From assembly GCA_049999765.1 (NCBI GenBank), contig JBNGIQ010009273.1, positions 1 to 64,000 of the forward strand: a stretch of 64,000 bases of DNA, written 5' to 3'. Made by a program: the position numbers and the translations under genes. Positions 34,501 through 44,962 of this stretch are shown one piece after another (the first letter of the stretch is position 1; the number at the start of each line of letters is the position of its first letter). This DNA is from Phaeoceros laevis (Eukaryota; Anthocerotophyta; Anthocerotopsida; Notothyladales). The notes under the pieces are model-generated. The model was not told the origin of the DNA, did no database searches, and saw only the letters and a list, made by a program, of their open reading frames with translations.

Positions 34501-34870
34501 CTAGATGCGCCTTTTCACGAGGATCTCAAAGATCCAAGTGTAAGCAAAAATGACCGCATCTTTGCGTCCTTCACAAATCTTGAGCTCCACATTGAAGGTT
34601 CTGACCTGCTCATCATTGTGAAACACTTCACACTGAATGCTTGTCACAGAATTAGCTCCAGGCAAATGAATCAAGTGAGGCAGCATTTCCTGATAACCAT
34701 CCATGACAGTTGAAACCTTGAGCCTAAATTCTGGGGTGAAAGCAAGTTTGGGTCCTGGAAAGTCGATTTTTGGGGAGACTGGCTCGCCATCATAGTGAAA
34801 AAATGTTGAATTGCTGGCCCAGGTCACACAGTTGATCCAAACGACACGCAGGGGATACTAGAACTTGCTG
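34501..34870 (-). other. unassigned ORF following the gypsy PHD finger
   Basis: A minus-strand frame of 108 residues (34501-34827, extendable upstream to about 34870) with TFFHYDGEPVSPKIDFPGPK and VTSIQCEVFHNDEQVRTFNV. It follows the PHD finger of gypsy copy II on the same strand after one frame change. It could be a C-terminal extension of that polyprotein, a host gene exon or chance. Its length and balanced composition favour real former coding sequence. No family recognised. Confidence 0.35.
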
Positions 34871-34888
34871 CGATTGTGAACAGCTGCA

Positions 34889-35197
34889 TCAGGTTCCCGC
34901 CACCTGCACCCGCCAGAATAATCGCGCCACCGGTCGTTTCAAACAAAACATGTGATAGCCTTGGTTGCATCTATCACACAACAGAATAACATCTTCATCA
35001 CCGATTTGTGTACAGATCTCGCAAGGCAAGTTTGCTGGCAACTGCCAGGTGGTAGGCTTCAGGCTAGTGTCTAGGTTAGGGAGATGGCAGGGTGCCAAGT
35101 CCTTAACGTGTTCCTTCCACCGACGCCCGTCTTCACCCACCCCTTGCTGCCTGACTGAAACTACCCTCGGAATCACCCTATTGGTGCCGACTTCCAA
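34889..35197 (-). pseudogene. PHD finger at the integrase C-terminus (gypsy copy II)
   Basis: The frame reads from an integrase tail into LPCEICTQIGDEDVILLCDR and CNQGYHMFCL. Spacing C-x2-C, C-x2-C, H-x2-C fits the first six zinc ligands of a PHD finger, a reader of histone H3 tails. The last C-x2-C pair is missing in this frame; a one-base change gives GRWRDYSGGCRWRE, so the end is broken. Gypsy chromoviruses usually carry a chromodomain at this place, so a PHD finger would be an alternative chromatin-targeting module. Upstream in the same frame is RVVSVRQQGVGEDGRRWKEH, where a typical integrase C-terminal SH3-like region would lie. Confidence 0.72.
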
Positions 35198-35239
35198 GGT
35201 TTTCTTGGGTTTATGCTGAAGGTAAACAAAGTCCCATGC

Positions 35240-36130
35240 CTAGAACTTTATGAGTTTTGGCTTCCATGAAGCACCACGCATGAATGCATAGCGCAACTGA
35301 TCCTGACGTTGCGCAATGGCTAAGTTTTCCATAGCCATCGAGAGAATGCGCTCAAACATTGCTCCCCTCTCCTTCAAACCTTGCAGGCATGCCTCTACAT
35401 CTGTGCTCCAATCGACTGCCTTGGTGTAGGTGTCTTGCACCGCATTAGGCATGATGGGATTCTTGCCAAGCAGCAAGTAGTAGGGGCTGAAATTAGCCAA
35501 AGATGCTTGTGCACTGATGTCGTAACCCAACATAATGTACGGTAACCGCTCATCCCAGCGGCTAGCATCCTCCTCAAGACAATACTTCCTCAATGCATCT
35601 TTAACAATCTAGACGAGCCGTTTAGCAAGCCCATCTGCTTGGGGATGGTCTCGAGATGTGCGCCTATGATCAATCAGACTTCGATCCAGAAGCAACTGAA
35701 AATCCCCCCTGAACTCTGTCCGCTGGTCAGTAAGTACCTCCGCACATCCCCCAAATCTTGACAACACTGTCTGCAAAAATGCACGGGCTGTGTTTTGAGA
35801 AGTTTTTCTTGGAAACACACCGATCTCAGCCCACTTGGAAAAATGCTCAATCATTATCATGCAATGCCTATTGCCACTTCTTGTCAATGGCAATTCCGGC
35901 ATGAGATCAATAGACCATCTGAAAAATAACCCCTTGATGGGCAAGGAGTGCAGAACGACATCACTGGCTATGAAACGAGCCTTGACTCTGTCACAGGCAT
36001 CACACTCTGCTACGACCTGCTCCACATCGGCATACATCCCTGCCCAAAAGTAGAGTGGCCTCATCATATGGTGCGTGCGTTTGACACCAAAATGTCCTAG
36101 CTCCTTGTGAACAGCCTCTATGATCGCACG
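35240..36130 (-). pseudogene. Ty3/gypsy integrase (copy II)
   Basis: The zinc-binding region reads HKELGHFGVKRTHHMMRPLY then CDACDRVKARF (HHCC). The core has IDLMPELPL (first Asp), EVLTDQRTEFRGDF (second Asp) and HPQADGLAKRLV, where the third catalytic residue Glu is Lys (AAA for GAA). A TAG follows RLV at about 35610, where Gln is usual. The frame resumes as IVKDALRKYCLEEDASRWDE to 35240. Integrase joins retrotransposon cDNA into the genome; this copy cannot, given the lost Glu. Confidence 0.9.
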
Positions 36131-36444
36131 TCTTTCATGCGGTGGAGGCACCTTTCTATCCACATCCTGCCTCTTGAGGAACAACTGACCATCATGCCAG
36201 TGGTAATGCCGCACCTTCTTCTGCAGTTGTGCCAGTCTTTTAGGACTGACATCGCTCCCCAACTCCTCTCCTTTCAACAACTTAATGGCTTGCTCATCAC
36301 GCCAAATGTCCTTCACGGCTTCACCCAGCAACACAGACTCCGTCACATCCACAGTTGTGGCTACCAACATAGCCAAGCAAGCTCCTGGTGACAGTTGCTG
36401 CGGACCATAGTCCTGCCTGCCTCCTGTAACAGCATCATTGCCTT

Positions 36445-37021
36445 GCACTGGATTCCTGGCTAAACCGTCAGCGTTACTGTGAACCCTGCGAGGCCTATGT
36501 ACTATGTTCATATCATACTCCAATAGCAGCAAGGCCCATCTGGCCAACTTGCCACTCAACTTCGTATTTGTCATCAACCAGTGCAACGGTTGGTGATCGG
36601 TAACAATTTGAAAGCTCCTTTTGTACAGATACGGACGAAAGTGGAGCACTGCCCATACACTTGCGAGGCATTCTCCTTCGTAGGAGGAGTAGTTAGACTC
36701 CCCCTCATTATTCGATCTGCTGGCATAAGCTACAACATGTTCATAGCCGTCTGCATCTAATTGTGCCAAAACAGCAATGATACTGAGCAAGCTTCAATCT
36801 GTATACAAGATGAAAGGCCTTTCAAAATCTGCTCGTGCCAACACAGGATAATTGGTAAGCTGCTGCTTAAGTTCTGTCCATGCAACTTCTTGTTCTTGCT
36901 CCCATCGCCACTCGGTATCTTTCTTCAACAACTCATATAAAGGCTTGCAGACCCGGCTCATATCTTTACAAAACCGTAGATAATAATTGCAAAGCCCCAG
37001 AAAAAGCACGAAGTGAGGCAA
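36445..37021 (-). pseudogene. gypsy RT connection and RNase H (copy II)
   Basis: LFLGLCNYYLRFCKDMSRV and ADFERPFILYTD (36794-37021) are the connection and RNase H entry. After a stop (TGA) the frame continues as IAVLAQLDADGYEHVVAYAS, TDHQPLHWLM and HSNADGLAR to about 36445. RNase H removes the RNA strand after reverse transcription. Confidence 0.9.
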
Positions 37022-37045
37022 GATCTGTTGGCCTCGACATCCTTG

Positions 37046-37900
37046 CTATGGCCGACACCTTGGTTGACTGTGTTTGATGCTACCTAGAGATAGAAGGTGA
37101 CCAAGGTACTCCACTTGCTGTGCTGCAAATTTGCACTTCCCTGGATGTGCCTTCAATCCACAAGTCTCCAGTCGTTTTAATAGCTGCTCAATATGACTCA
37201 AGTGTTCCTCAAAAGTGTTGCTAAAGACCACCAAATCATCGATGTAGCACTTCACAAATGGCAAACCCAAGAGCTCAAAGGTCCATGGGTCCATGACCTT
37301 TTGGAAATGTGTGGAACTGTTCTTGAGTCCGAATGGCATTCCTTCCCGTTCTACAGCCCATCTCTTCCCCAAAATGTCTTCTCCTTGTCTGCTTCTTTTA
37401 TCACGATCTGATTAAAACCTTGCCTCATGTCCAGGGTAGTAAAGTACCTTGCCTGTCCAATTGCATCGAAAATCTCGTCAGGAGTTGGCATAGGATACTT
37501 ATTCTGCAAGGTGACTGCATTCAGAGGCCGATAATCTCCACACTTGTGGCGCTCTGTCCACTCGCCCTTCTCATCCTTCTTCGGGGGCAAAACGGTTGCT
37601 GCTGTATACTGCGATGAAGACTTCCGGATCAGACCTGCGTCTTCTAGCTCCTTGCATCGTCCTTCAATCATCTCCCACTCTGCCTGGCTGAGCCTCTGCC
37701 TTCTCCGGAAAATAGGCTCTTTGTTGCTTGTTGGAATAGCGAACTTGTGCTTCTCATAGCATCCAAGCTCCTTCATGCTAAATGCGAAGACGTATGCCAG
37801 CACTGCACGTATCTGCTCACGTTCCTGCTTACTTAGGCCTTCATTTATAGCCCATGCATAGTTCTTTGGCACTCTACTCTTAGGCCTCGGCACCTTGTCC
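37046..37900 (-). pseudogene. Ty3/gypsy reverse transcriptase (copy II)
   Basis: RRQRLSQAEWEMIEGRCKEL, CGDYRPLNAVTLQNKYPMPT and TTLDMRQGFNQIVI (37351-37760), then GMPFGLKNSSTHFQKVMD and the intact catalytic KCYIDDLVVFS (37046-37372). One frame change lies near 37360. Upstream in the same frame is the end of the methyltransferase, with a linker holding PKNYAWAINEGLSKQER between them. Confidence 0.93.
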
Positions 37901-38059
37901 TGCACAGGTGCTTGCAGCCTAGCGGGATCATCACTTGCCGCATCACCTTTCTCAGCGCCATGAGCTAGCATAACTTGTCCATCCTCGTTCTTACATGTCC
38001 AGGCAGGTTTCATTCGTACCTGCAATCTCTGTCGCAGGTTCTGCCCTTCCTGCAAGTTA

Positions 38060-39032
38060 ACCTGGTATGCCACCCCACTCGCAATGAGCCATTTCATGCT
38101 ATTCAAGTCGAATGCCCGCCCCAGGAGTCTGCATCTCGTTCCTTCGCTTACTCCTGCAACTGATGTGCTTCTTGGGTCAAAACCCATTGCCATCTCTCGC
38201 TCTAATGCGAATGGTTCTCCAACTTCGTTCCCTTCTTCATTCTTGATCACACCCGGACCTCCTCTCCTGAAAGCATAAGATCTTGGCGAGCTCACCAATG
38301 TGGGCCATGCCTGCCGTGGCTCACCAACTTTGTTGACGGGCATGAATGGCAACTTGTCATTCTTCAACTTCTTGTGCAAACCTTCCTGGCAACAGCACAT
38401 CGACCATCCTACTCTCAGGCCTGCTGGTCAGACTTCTGACTTCTCTCAAGTGTTGTAATGGTGCCACATTGGTCCAGATGCTTCGAAGTCTATGGGCTGT
38501 TGATCCGAAATGCACAGCATCTATCAACAATTCATTCCCAAGCCAACTCTTAACCTCCTGGTAATCCTTTCTGAGCCTATCTGGCCTATCAAAACAGGCC
38601 GGAACATTTTCAAGCAAATACCAGCATGGCCTCCATTGTTTCTGAATAAGTTTGAGCACCCTCAGTACTTCGTGAAATAATGTACCCCTCTCATCTGTGA
38701 AGCCTCCTCATTTTCCTGCTGGTGGCATTGCCTGACACTCCCAACCTGCCACGCACATGTCCACTTCATAGCCCAATGCACGAAATTGCTCCTCACCAAG
38801 CATCCTGATGTCTGAAGGGAACGTTGTTTGAAAACCCTTTATCGCTGCTAGAGGCAGCAGTGCTGGATATTTCACGCTCATCTCCTCCACTCTTGCATGA
38901 GCTGTGATCTGAGCATTCCCATTAACATCACAGTAGATGTATTTTTTTTACCTTGATGCCGCTCTGTAACACAGCGTCGAGTCCAGTTGCCAATCCCGCG
39001 CACAGCTCTAGCAACACCACACCATCCTCCAT
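38060..39032 (-). pseudogene. C5-cytosine DNA methyltransferase domain in gypsy pol (copy II)
   Basis: All main motifs of a DNA C5 methyltransferase occur in order. Motif I is LLELCAGLATGLDAVLQSG (S-adenosylmethionine binding; start near 39030). Motif II is YCDVN, reached after a one-base excess in an A run near 38950. Motif IV is AGWECQAM with the attacking Cys but Glu in place of Pro. Next come a TGA before GGFTDERGTLF, motif VI WYLLENVP, motif VIII VHFGSTAHRLRSIWTN, then after a frame change motif IX ALEREMAMGF and motif X LLGRAFDLN. Length (about 320 residues) is that of a compact catalytic domain without regulatory parts. It sits between protease and RT. Retrotransposon-borne DNMTs are published for charophytes and dinoflagellates. 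Not functional here because of stops and frameshifts. Confidence 0.88.
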
Positions 39033-39038
39033 GGGTTG

Positions 39039-39879
39039 CTAACAAATAGTTTCGATGTCAACATCTTTTCTTATGATTGACACTTCGCATTCTGGAATGA
39101 TGCAAGCTTCAGGCTGATAGTCTACCACTGCACTGGCGTGTGCACTGCATTCCTCATGCCGCTCCATGGTCTGTTTGACATGCTCACTGGGATCCAGTCT
39201 GAGACCATGCCCAGTACAACTCATCACCTCATCTTCATCAAGCTCTCCAGCCTCCAAGCTGTCCATCCATAGCTCGGCTGCGGTGTTGAGACACCACATG
39301 AGCTTGTCTTCTTCTTCTGTCACTGCTGAACATGCAAACATAGGATCGCCATTGTTTCGCTTGCGCAATTGCAATGGTATAGTTGCAATCCTACTATAGT
39401 CCCCGTCTCTCCACCCTGGCCTGTAGAAGGCGATCTCTCCATAGGGGTCGACCCCCATAGCAGGGCCATACGTGGCCTCCGAGCCCATAATTATGTCAAA
39501 GTTCTCTACATCTGTAACTAGCACTCTGACGAACATTGAGCACTCGTCCACTGTGCCCCTGCTTGAATGTTATCTTGAGCTTTCCCTTCGTGATCCCAAG
39601 CACCTTCTCCTTTGTGCCACCAGCAATCGACAATCTGATGGTACTAGCAATTATTTTACTGCCATACAGACCCAGAGCTTCCTTGACGTGCCTTCCCACA
39701 ATGACTGGTTCAGCTCCGGTGTCAACTAGCACCCTTTTTGGTGCCAACCCCTCAACTAACACATGCCTACCTGCGTTGTCAACCATTGCAATGCCTCTCT
39801 TTTGCTGTAGTCTATCTTCGTGCGAGATAGGGCATGGTGCATTCAAAGCCAGCATGGCTGCTGGCTCAGCTTTGCTCAC
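39039..39879 (-). pseudogene. gypsy aspartic protease and spacer (copy II)
   Basis: The retropepsin active site is KRVLVDTGAEPVIVGRHV (39496-39879), with the second-lobe motif RVLVTDVENFDIIMGSEA in the next frame (39450-39551), so one frame change near 39555 separates them. The frame continues as an acidic spacer (EAGELDEDEVMSC) to a TAG at about 39042, directly in frame with the methyltransferase. The protease would cut the Gag-Pol polyprotein. Confidence 0.85.
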
Positions 39880-39888
39880 CTCGCGAGC

Positions 39889-41190
39889 CTAGATCCATCT
39901 CATCACTGCAGGTCTGAGATCGTTGGTGGCCATGCCTAAGTCTCCAAGGCTGAGACACTGGGTATCTACGACCCTCTGCAGCACAACCTCCGTTGCTAGC
40001 CTTGGTAACCCACTGCAAATCTTTTTGTTCACATCCATAGAGGCATCACCAGTGAGGCTGCCAACCTTCTGAACGAAGGACTTCGGCATCTTGGCAAACA
40101 CCCGTGCAGGTGCCTTACTTTTCGCAACAACTTCCCGAGTGCCTTCATCTTCATCCTCTTGTCCTGACTGTTTGCCTTTCCCCACTTGTCCCTTTCGGGT
40201 TGCTACAGCCATATACGCGGGGAAATCTTCTTCCTCATCCTCGTAGTCCTACAATGGCTCATCCTGCGCTGTGATTGTCTGGGCAGAGAGTGCCAACTCA
40301 AGCTTCTTCTGAAGGCTTTCTATTTTCGCCATCATAGCCTTCTTCTCATCTCCACCTCTAGCAGGGCTTTTGCTCCGATGTCCTGCCCTCTCACGAGAAC
40401 TCTCAGACATTGCATTGGCCACAGATGGCCTAAGGTCTGGGATGTGCCCTCCGAAACGCTTCCTTTCTATGCCCGAAACGATCGCATTCAGCACATGCAC
40501 GCTGTCCTTTGGTTCCCCCCCACCTGTACTCACAATCCTTGGGGAGATGTGGTCCAAGGCAGCGTGGATACTTTTCAAAGCTCACTGCACTGTTGACGGG
40601 TCTCTCCCTCTGTGCCGGGCTGTTATATCTCGTTCTGTCCCATCCTGATGACGACGATGCTTGACCTCCTTGATTGTAACTTCTTCCAGAGTGATTACGC
40701 CGCTCCCAATACGTGGTTGAATAAGCATCTGCTAGCAGCAGTAGCTCCGCCATTTCATAAACGTCCCTAAGTTCATACTTGCGGCCATACTTCATGTGGA
40801 CAGCTGCAGTGACCTTCATCCTTTGCTTGTATGGAAGCGCACCAAGGTAATCCTCCGCTGCATCCCTCGAATTTCTAAGCTTTGTATCCTCCATAAGCTC
40901 CTCAAGTCTCAGATAAGCACTTTTGAGAGTCTCTCCTGGCTTAAATGCAAAATGCTGCAGTTCCTGCATCTTCTCAGTTGTCGCAGCTGGAAACTCATGT
41001 TTGGGCATAGCAAACACCTCTAAAATTACATCATAGCCCTCCTTTCTCTTCTTCTTGGTCACTTGTGTAGTTTCACCTTCCTTCTTGGTGGTGGTCAGTG
41101 TTTGCAGCTGCCTAGGTATCTGGGGGGAGGAGCCTTCAAGACTTTCCGGAAGCATCGGGATGCTATCGTTGCAACCGATTGTACAGATAA
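39889..41190 (-). pseudogene. gypsy Gag with zinc knuckle (copy II)
   Basis: Retrotransposon-gag-like helical region (ATTEKMQELQHFAFKPGETL, YLRLEELMED, LPYKQRMKVTAAVH) in 40600-41130, then ACAECDRFGHRKE, a degenerate CCHC zinc knuckle, near 40470. After a frame change come a Lys/Glu coiled-coil stretch (KIESLQKKLELALSAQ), a TAG in DEPL-DYEDEEEDFPAY near 40250, and a basic linker leading to the protease with another TAG near 39890. Gag forms the particle and binds RNA. The 5' end is replaced by a copia fragment fused in frame. Confidence 0.82.
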
Positions 41191-41443
41191 TTAGCTTATA
41201 AACAACCTGTCCCCAATAGGCTAGTGCCAAGCTTGCTTGTTTAAGCATAGACCTCGCCATGTCCTGTGCAGATCCATTGCGGCATTCAGCTACTCCATTC
41301 TGTGAAGAGCAGCTGCATGGCACTGTGAGTTGGCGTAGGATGCCCAAATCACTGCAGTGCTCATTAGAAGCGTTGGAATCAAATTCTCCGCCATTGTTGG
41401 TTCTCAAGCACAACAGCTTCTTGCCTGTTTGTCTCTCACCCAT
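41190..41443 (-). mobile_element. Ty1/copia integrase fragment fused in frame to gypsy gag
   Basis: The peptide LCLRTNNGGEFDSN, then SSQNGVAECRNGSAQDMARS and LALAYWGQVV, is a copia integrase core, close to the copia element at 53930-54170. The second catalytic Asp (LRTDNGG) is Asn. Copia homology ends at about 41197 and gypsy gag homology begins by 41130, with no stop between them, so the long minus-strand ORF 40430-41443 is a chimera of two elements. Confidence 0.85.
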
Positions 41444-41708
41444 AGCCTTGTGCTGCTTGAAGCGAGTTCGATCTCACTCACTATGCGTAGGGCATCACAT
41501 TTTGGTAGTTACTGCGGCTTTTTGTGAGAAACGCACAGGTCGTCTGGTGTTTCTACCTGCTGCCAGCATCGAGTACGCCCTCTGCATTGCCAATAGGAGT
41601 CGAGATGAGGGGCAACCTCTCACTCTCATCCACCGTGTTAGCAAAATGCGCTGTCGAGCACCCATGCAGACTCTCTATGCCAAGAGACACTGCCTGTCCT
41701 GCAATTGT
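41444..41708. other. stretch between the copia fragment and the methyltransferase gene
   Basis: No gene seen. Minus-strand translations are interrupted by stops. It probably holds decayed copia sequence upstream of the fragment and the 3' flank of the methyltransferase gene. Confidence 0.5.
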
Positions 41709-42013
41709 TTATAGCACCTGCTCTGTGTCAGGGACCACCTCGTCCTGCGCATTGCATCTAGCACCTGCAGCCACGGTATCTCCGGCGACATTACCATGCC
41801 CTACATCACGTTTTCCTGCAGCATGACCAACATGAACCGCTTGCTTGATGATTTGGCGTTGAAGCGCAACATTGAAGTTGAAGCGAGGCTTCACATTACT
41901 TGTCGTTGCACCTCCTTGGCCTATAGTTGCAGTCTTCCCCTTGGAACTCAAACTGATGAAGGAACCTCGCCCACCAGCAAGTGTATTCACCATGGGCTCC
42001 CTCCGGAATACCT

Positions 42014-42946
42014 TCACATCCTCAGCTCCTCCAGCTCCCCAATTTCCTGTTCTTCATCTGGCAGAAAATCCAAAGAACTCATCTGCAAATCTATGTACTG
42101 AGTGCATCTAGGGTCGACACCTACAGCAATGACATTGCGAGCTAGTAAAGTAGCTGCGACCATTGTTGAGCCTGAGCCTGCACATCCATCTATGACCCAA
42201 TCACCTTCCTTAGTGAACAGCGAGATCAACCTCTTCATCAAGCGTACAGGCTTGTGATAAGGTGAAACCACCATGTCGTCGGCAATGGTGTAGCACAACT
42301 TCATTTCCACAGCGGGTTCCAAAAAAACATTGGTCACCCCGGAAGATGACACACTTGCTCCTGCACCGAGGGTTAGCGGTAGTGGCACACACCCAGGCAC
42401 TTTAGAGCCATAAGCAATAGTGAAAAAGTCGGCTGCATCATATACCTTGTCCACAGTTGGGGCAACTACGTTTATCTTGTGCCACACACATGTAGTAACA
42501 TGACCTTTGCAAGTAGACATTAGGATGTCTCTCACCAGGGACATGTCATCAGGACTGTGGAAAACCACAATCGTGTATGTGTCTGCTGTCGATATCAGCA
42601 GAAACTGCTTGATGGCGACCTTGAATTGCATTCTGCTGAAGCAGATATCAAACTCCCGTGACGTTATGTCCATTTCCAAGCCTCGTGGAAGATCAAGCAC
42701 CAACAAACTATATGGCCTGGGTTCGATAAAATCAGACATGTGCAAAATGTTACCCTGTACGATAGCATACTTACATGCCTTGCCTGCAGGCCAGTCATCG
42801 TGCTTGAAAGTTTGCAGCTTGTTCATTGTAGGGTTTTGGAGCAACTCGGCTTGCTATTGTTGCAGGGGCTTCCACGCTTTTGCCTTGAAAATGTGTTCCT
42901 TGAACACTGCTGGGAGCTGCTCAAATTTAGCTACCCCGTTCGCTCT
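42014..42946 (-). pseudogene. amino-methyltransferase (N6_N4_Mtase-like) exon
   Basis: Starts at an ACAG acceptor (42947-42950) with RANGVAKFEQLP. After an in-frame TAG (LQQ-QAELLQ) it reads FIEPRPYSLLVLDLPRGLEM, where LDLPRG occupies the place of the catalytic DPPY motif IV. The C-terminal half has SPYHKPVRLMKRLISLFTKE, then WVIDGCAGSGSTMVAATLLA and AVGVDPRCTQYIDL, a textbook PF01555-type motif I/X arrangement (HKPV...DPFAGSGTT...AA). The order IV before I is that of the beta class. The altered DPPY (second Pro retained, Tyr to Arg) may mean inactivity or changed specificity. Target base unknown. Confidence 0.75.
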
Positions 42947-43109
42947 CTGTAAAAGCCAGGGCACATGCTCAGCATGTTGTGTACACCCCTTATTAGACGG
43001 GACATCCGGTGCCAAAGCACCGGACATCCGGTTCCAAAGCAGAAACCCTGAACTTCTTTACCATTACACACGGGTTGAATAAAAAAAAACGCCAAGCAAG
43101 CATGCTTAC

Positions 43110-44040
43110 CACATTCTTGAATGCAAGCTGAAATGCGCTGATTTGGTCGATTGTAGAGTGGCGAGGAAACCTTTCGCGCATTTGCTCAACGGATGTACAG
43201 TTCAAGTGTACTGTAAGAGCAACGTGAATCAGGTTAAGCTGTTTGGACTTTTCTAACCACACATACATCTCCTTCAAGGTCAAGTCTCCCTATAGAACTT
43301 TCATGTAGGCCGTTTTCAGGTTACTGCTCCCTGCTGCACTATGCTCAATGCCCTGATACCCACACCAAACTCGGACAAGAATGTCTTGCTCCTTTTCTTC
43401 TATGACCATGGCCTCCTTAACCTTGGACAACTTCCTTGGTTTTCGCACAGCTCTAGATTGTTTTGGAGCCAGCGCTTTTGCAGCCCGGACCTGTTTAGGC
43501 AGCAACCTTTGCTCAAACTTCTCAAAAATTCCGTCTACATACTTCCACACATCATCTGGCACCTTAGCAACACAATATTCCAATGTTCTATTGTCTACAA
43601 GTATGTGATACTTCATTTTGTCCCCGTGAACTTCCTTGTTCCATATTGGTATCATGCCAAGCCTATGATACACATCCAGTTTCCAATCCACATCACACTT
43701 CGGAGTTTTTTTTTGCCTAATTTGCATCTCATCTCTGATATAGCGCACCTTGTCAATGAACGAAAAGGTTTTACGTGCATTAGCCACAGTGTTGTGATCT
43801 GTTGCTAGGAGACGCATCTCGTCCTCTGTTAGGCCCGCAAGCACGTATGCATCCATCCACTGGAACTCCTTCACACTTGGACATTACACAGCCTGCCTTG
43901 ACCTAGCTTGGAATGAGTGGTTACCCCCCAAAACATAAACCGAGTACTTGCCTTCATCGAATTTGTCCATCTGAAAACTCTTCACATCAGGACATTGTTC
44001 AGGATCAACCACAACTATCATGGGAAGGACACCAGCCACA
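43110..44040 (-). pseudogene. ParB-like domain exon(s) of the methyltransferase gene
   Basis: On the minus strand VAGVLPMIVVVDPE is followed by FDEGKYSVYVLGGNHSFQAR (43915-44030), the ParB/Srx-like pattern of a strand ending in I-V-x-P followed by GxHR/GGNH. After a TAA (RQAV-CPSVKEF) comes a frame with LTEDEMRLLATDHN, matching the ParB L-x-x-x-E-x-x-x-L...N helix, then a Lys-rich region (RKPRKLSKVKEAM). A TAG in KVL-GDLTLKEMYV lies near 43291. The exon ends at AFQLAFKNV with the GTAAGC donor. ParB-fold domains bind DNA or nucleotides; the role in this protein is unknown. Confidence 0.62.
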
Positions 44041-44962
44041 TGTGAAACTGCAGTGTTTCATCTTCCGCATCAAAGTATTCACTCATGGCATGTCCAACTT
44101 GCGTGCACTTGCAGTTTCACACAGCTCCTCTGGTGGCCTGCATCATTGAATGTTCACCTTCATTGTGGTTTCCCAAACTCTCCTGCACCCTACAGACGTT
44201 CTCAACACGTCAGTTTTTGTGTCCTATGTGCCTGCAAGCCTGTCATCATCTGTGACCACAGCAGTGTCCGCATTCAGCACAAAATCAAGGTGAGGATCCT
44301 CCAAATCTGGCGAAGCTTCCTTTCCACCATGGCCGCATTTCTTCACTGCCTTTCCACACTTGGCACCTTGCCCTGATCGTGAGGGCAGGGCATTCTCCTT
44401 GCCTGCAGCTTGCATTTTGAGTGGTGGCTGTCTATCGCGAGTTTCCCTGGCAGAAGTAATGTCAGCAAGCTCTCGTTGCCCCAAGGAGGGGCCAGCTGGC
44501 TTCTTGCATGCACTCTATGCCGCCTGGCCTGGCATGGCTGTTGGTTTGAGAGATAGGGTCAAAATCATCGGATGCATCTCTGCCTTCGCTATCTCCAGGG
44601 CTCTCAGAGTTACCTTCCTCCTCCGCACCACCATCGTCACCACCATCCCCATCCTCACTTCATCGTATCTCTGGCCATCGTCATGCAAGTCACCACTCGT
44701 AGCTGATTGGTGCTGTGAGGCCCCGGCATCCGGCTCACGCTGATTCTGGCTACCAAAACCACCGGCCGTCTCGTGATCTGGCCTTGTGGGCTTGTGACGC
44801 GGGCTAGGGAACAGTTGTGGACGAGGCCCATCCCGCACCTGGGAAGGCAGTTCCCGGCACCAGAGGATCCAACAGAACCATGCTTCAAAGATGAAACCCT
44901 CAAATTTGCTTTGACCACCTGGAGTGCTGTGACATGTAGTTTAGTGTGAAACGCCTTATGGC

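Larger units (their letters stand above)
34889..41200 (-). mobile_element. Ty3/gypsy copy II: gag-PR-C5 methyltransferase-RT-RNase H-integrase-PHD
   Basis: Read from 41200 down: gag, protease, C5 methyltransferase, RT, RNase H, integrase and a C-terminal PHD finger, each listed separately. The protease-side frame and the methyltransferase frame are the same across a TAG near 39044, so the methyltransferase was translated as part of the pol polyprotein. Matching order in copy I (22991-25460) shows that this is a family trait. The element is cut at its 5' end by a copia integrase fragment, and no LTRs were found. Damage includes about six stops, several frameshifts and loss of the integrase catalytic Glu. 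The host-side role would have been proviral or cDNA methylation and chromatin targeting; both are inference. Confidence 0.88.

Noticed and set aside
38060-39032. a host DRM or CMT methyltransferase gene accidentally hit by a gypsy insertion
   Set aside because: The same methyltransferase-RT order occurs in a second, diverged copy on the other strand at 22991-24832, and the methyltransferase is in frame with the protease region.
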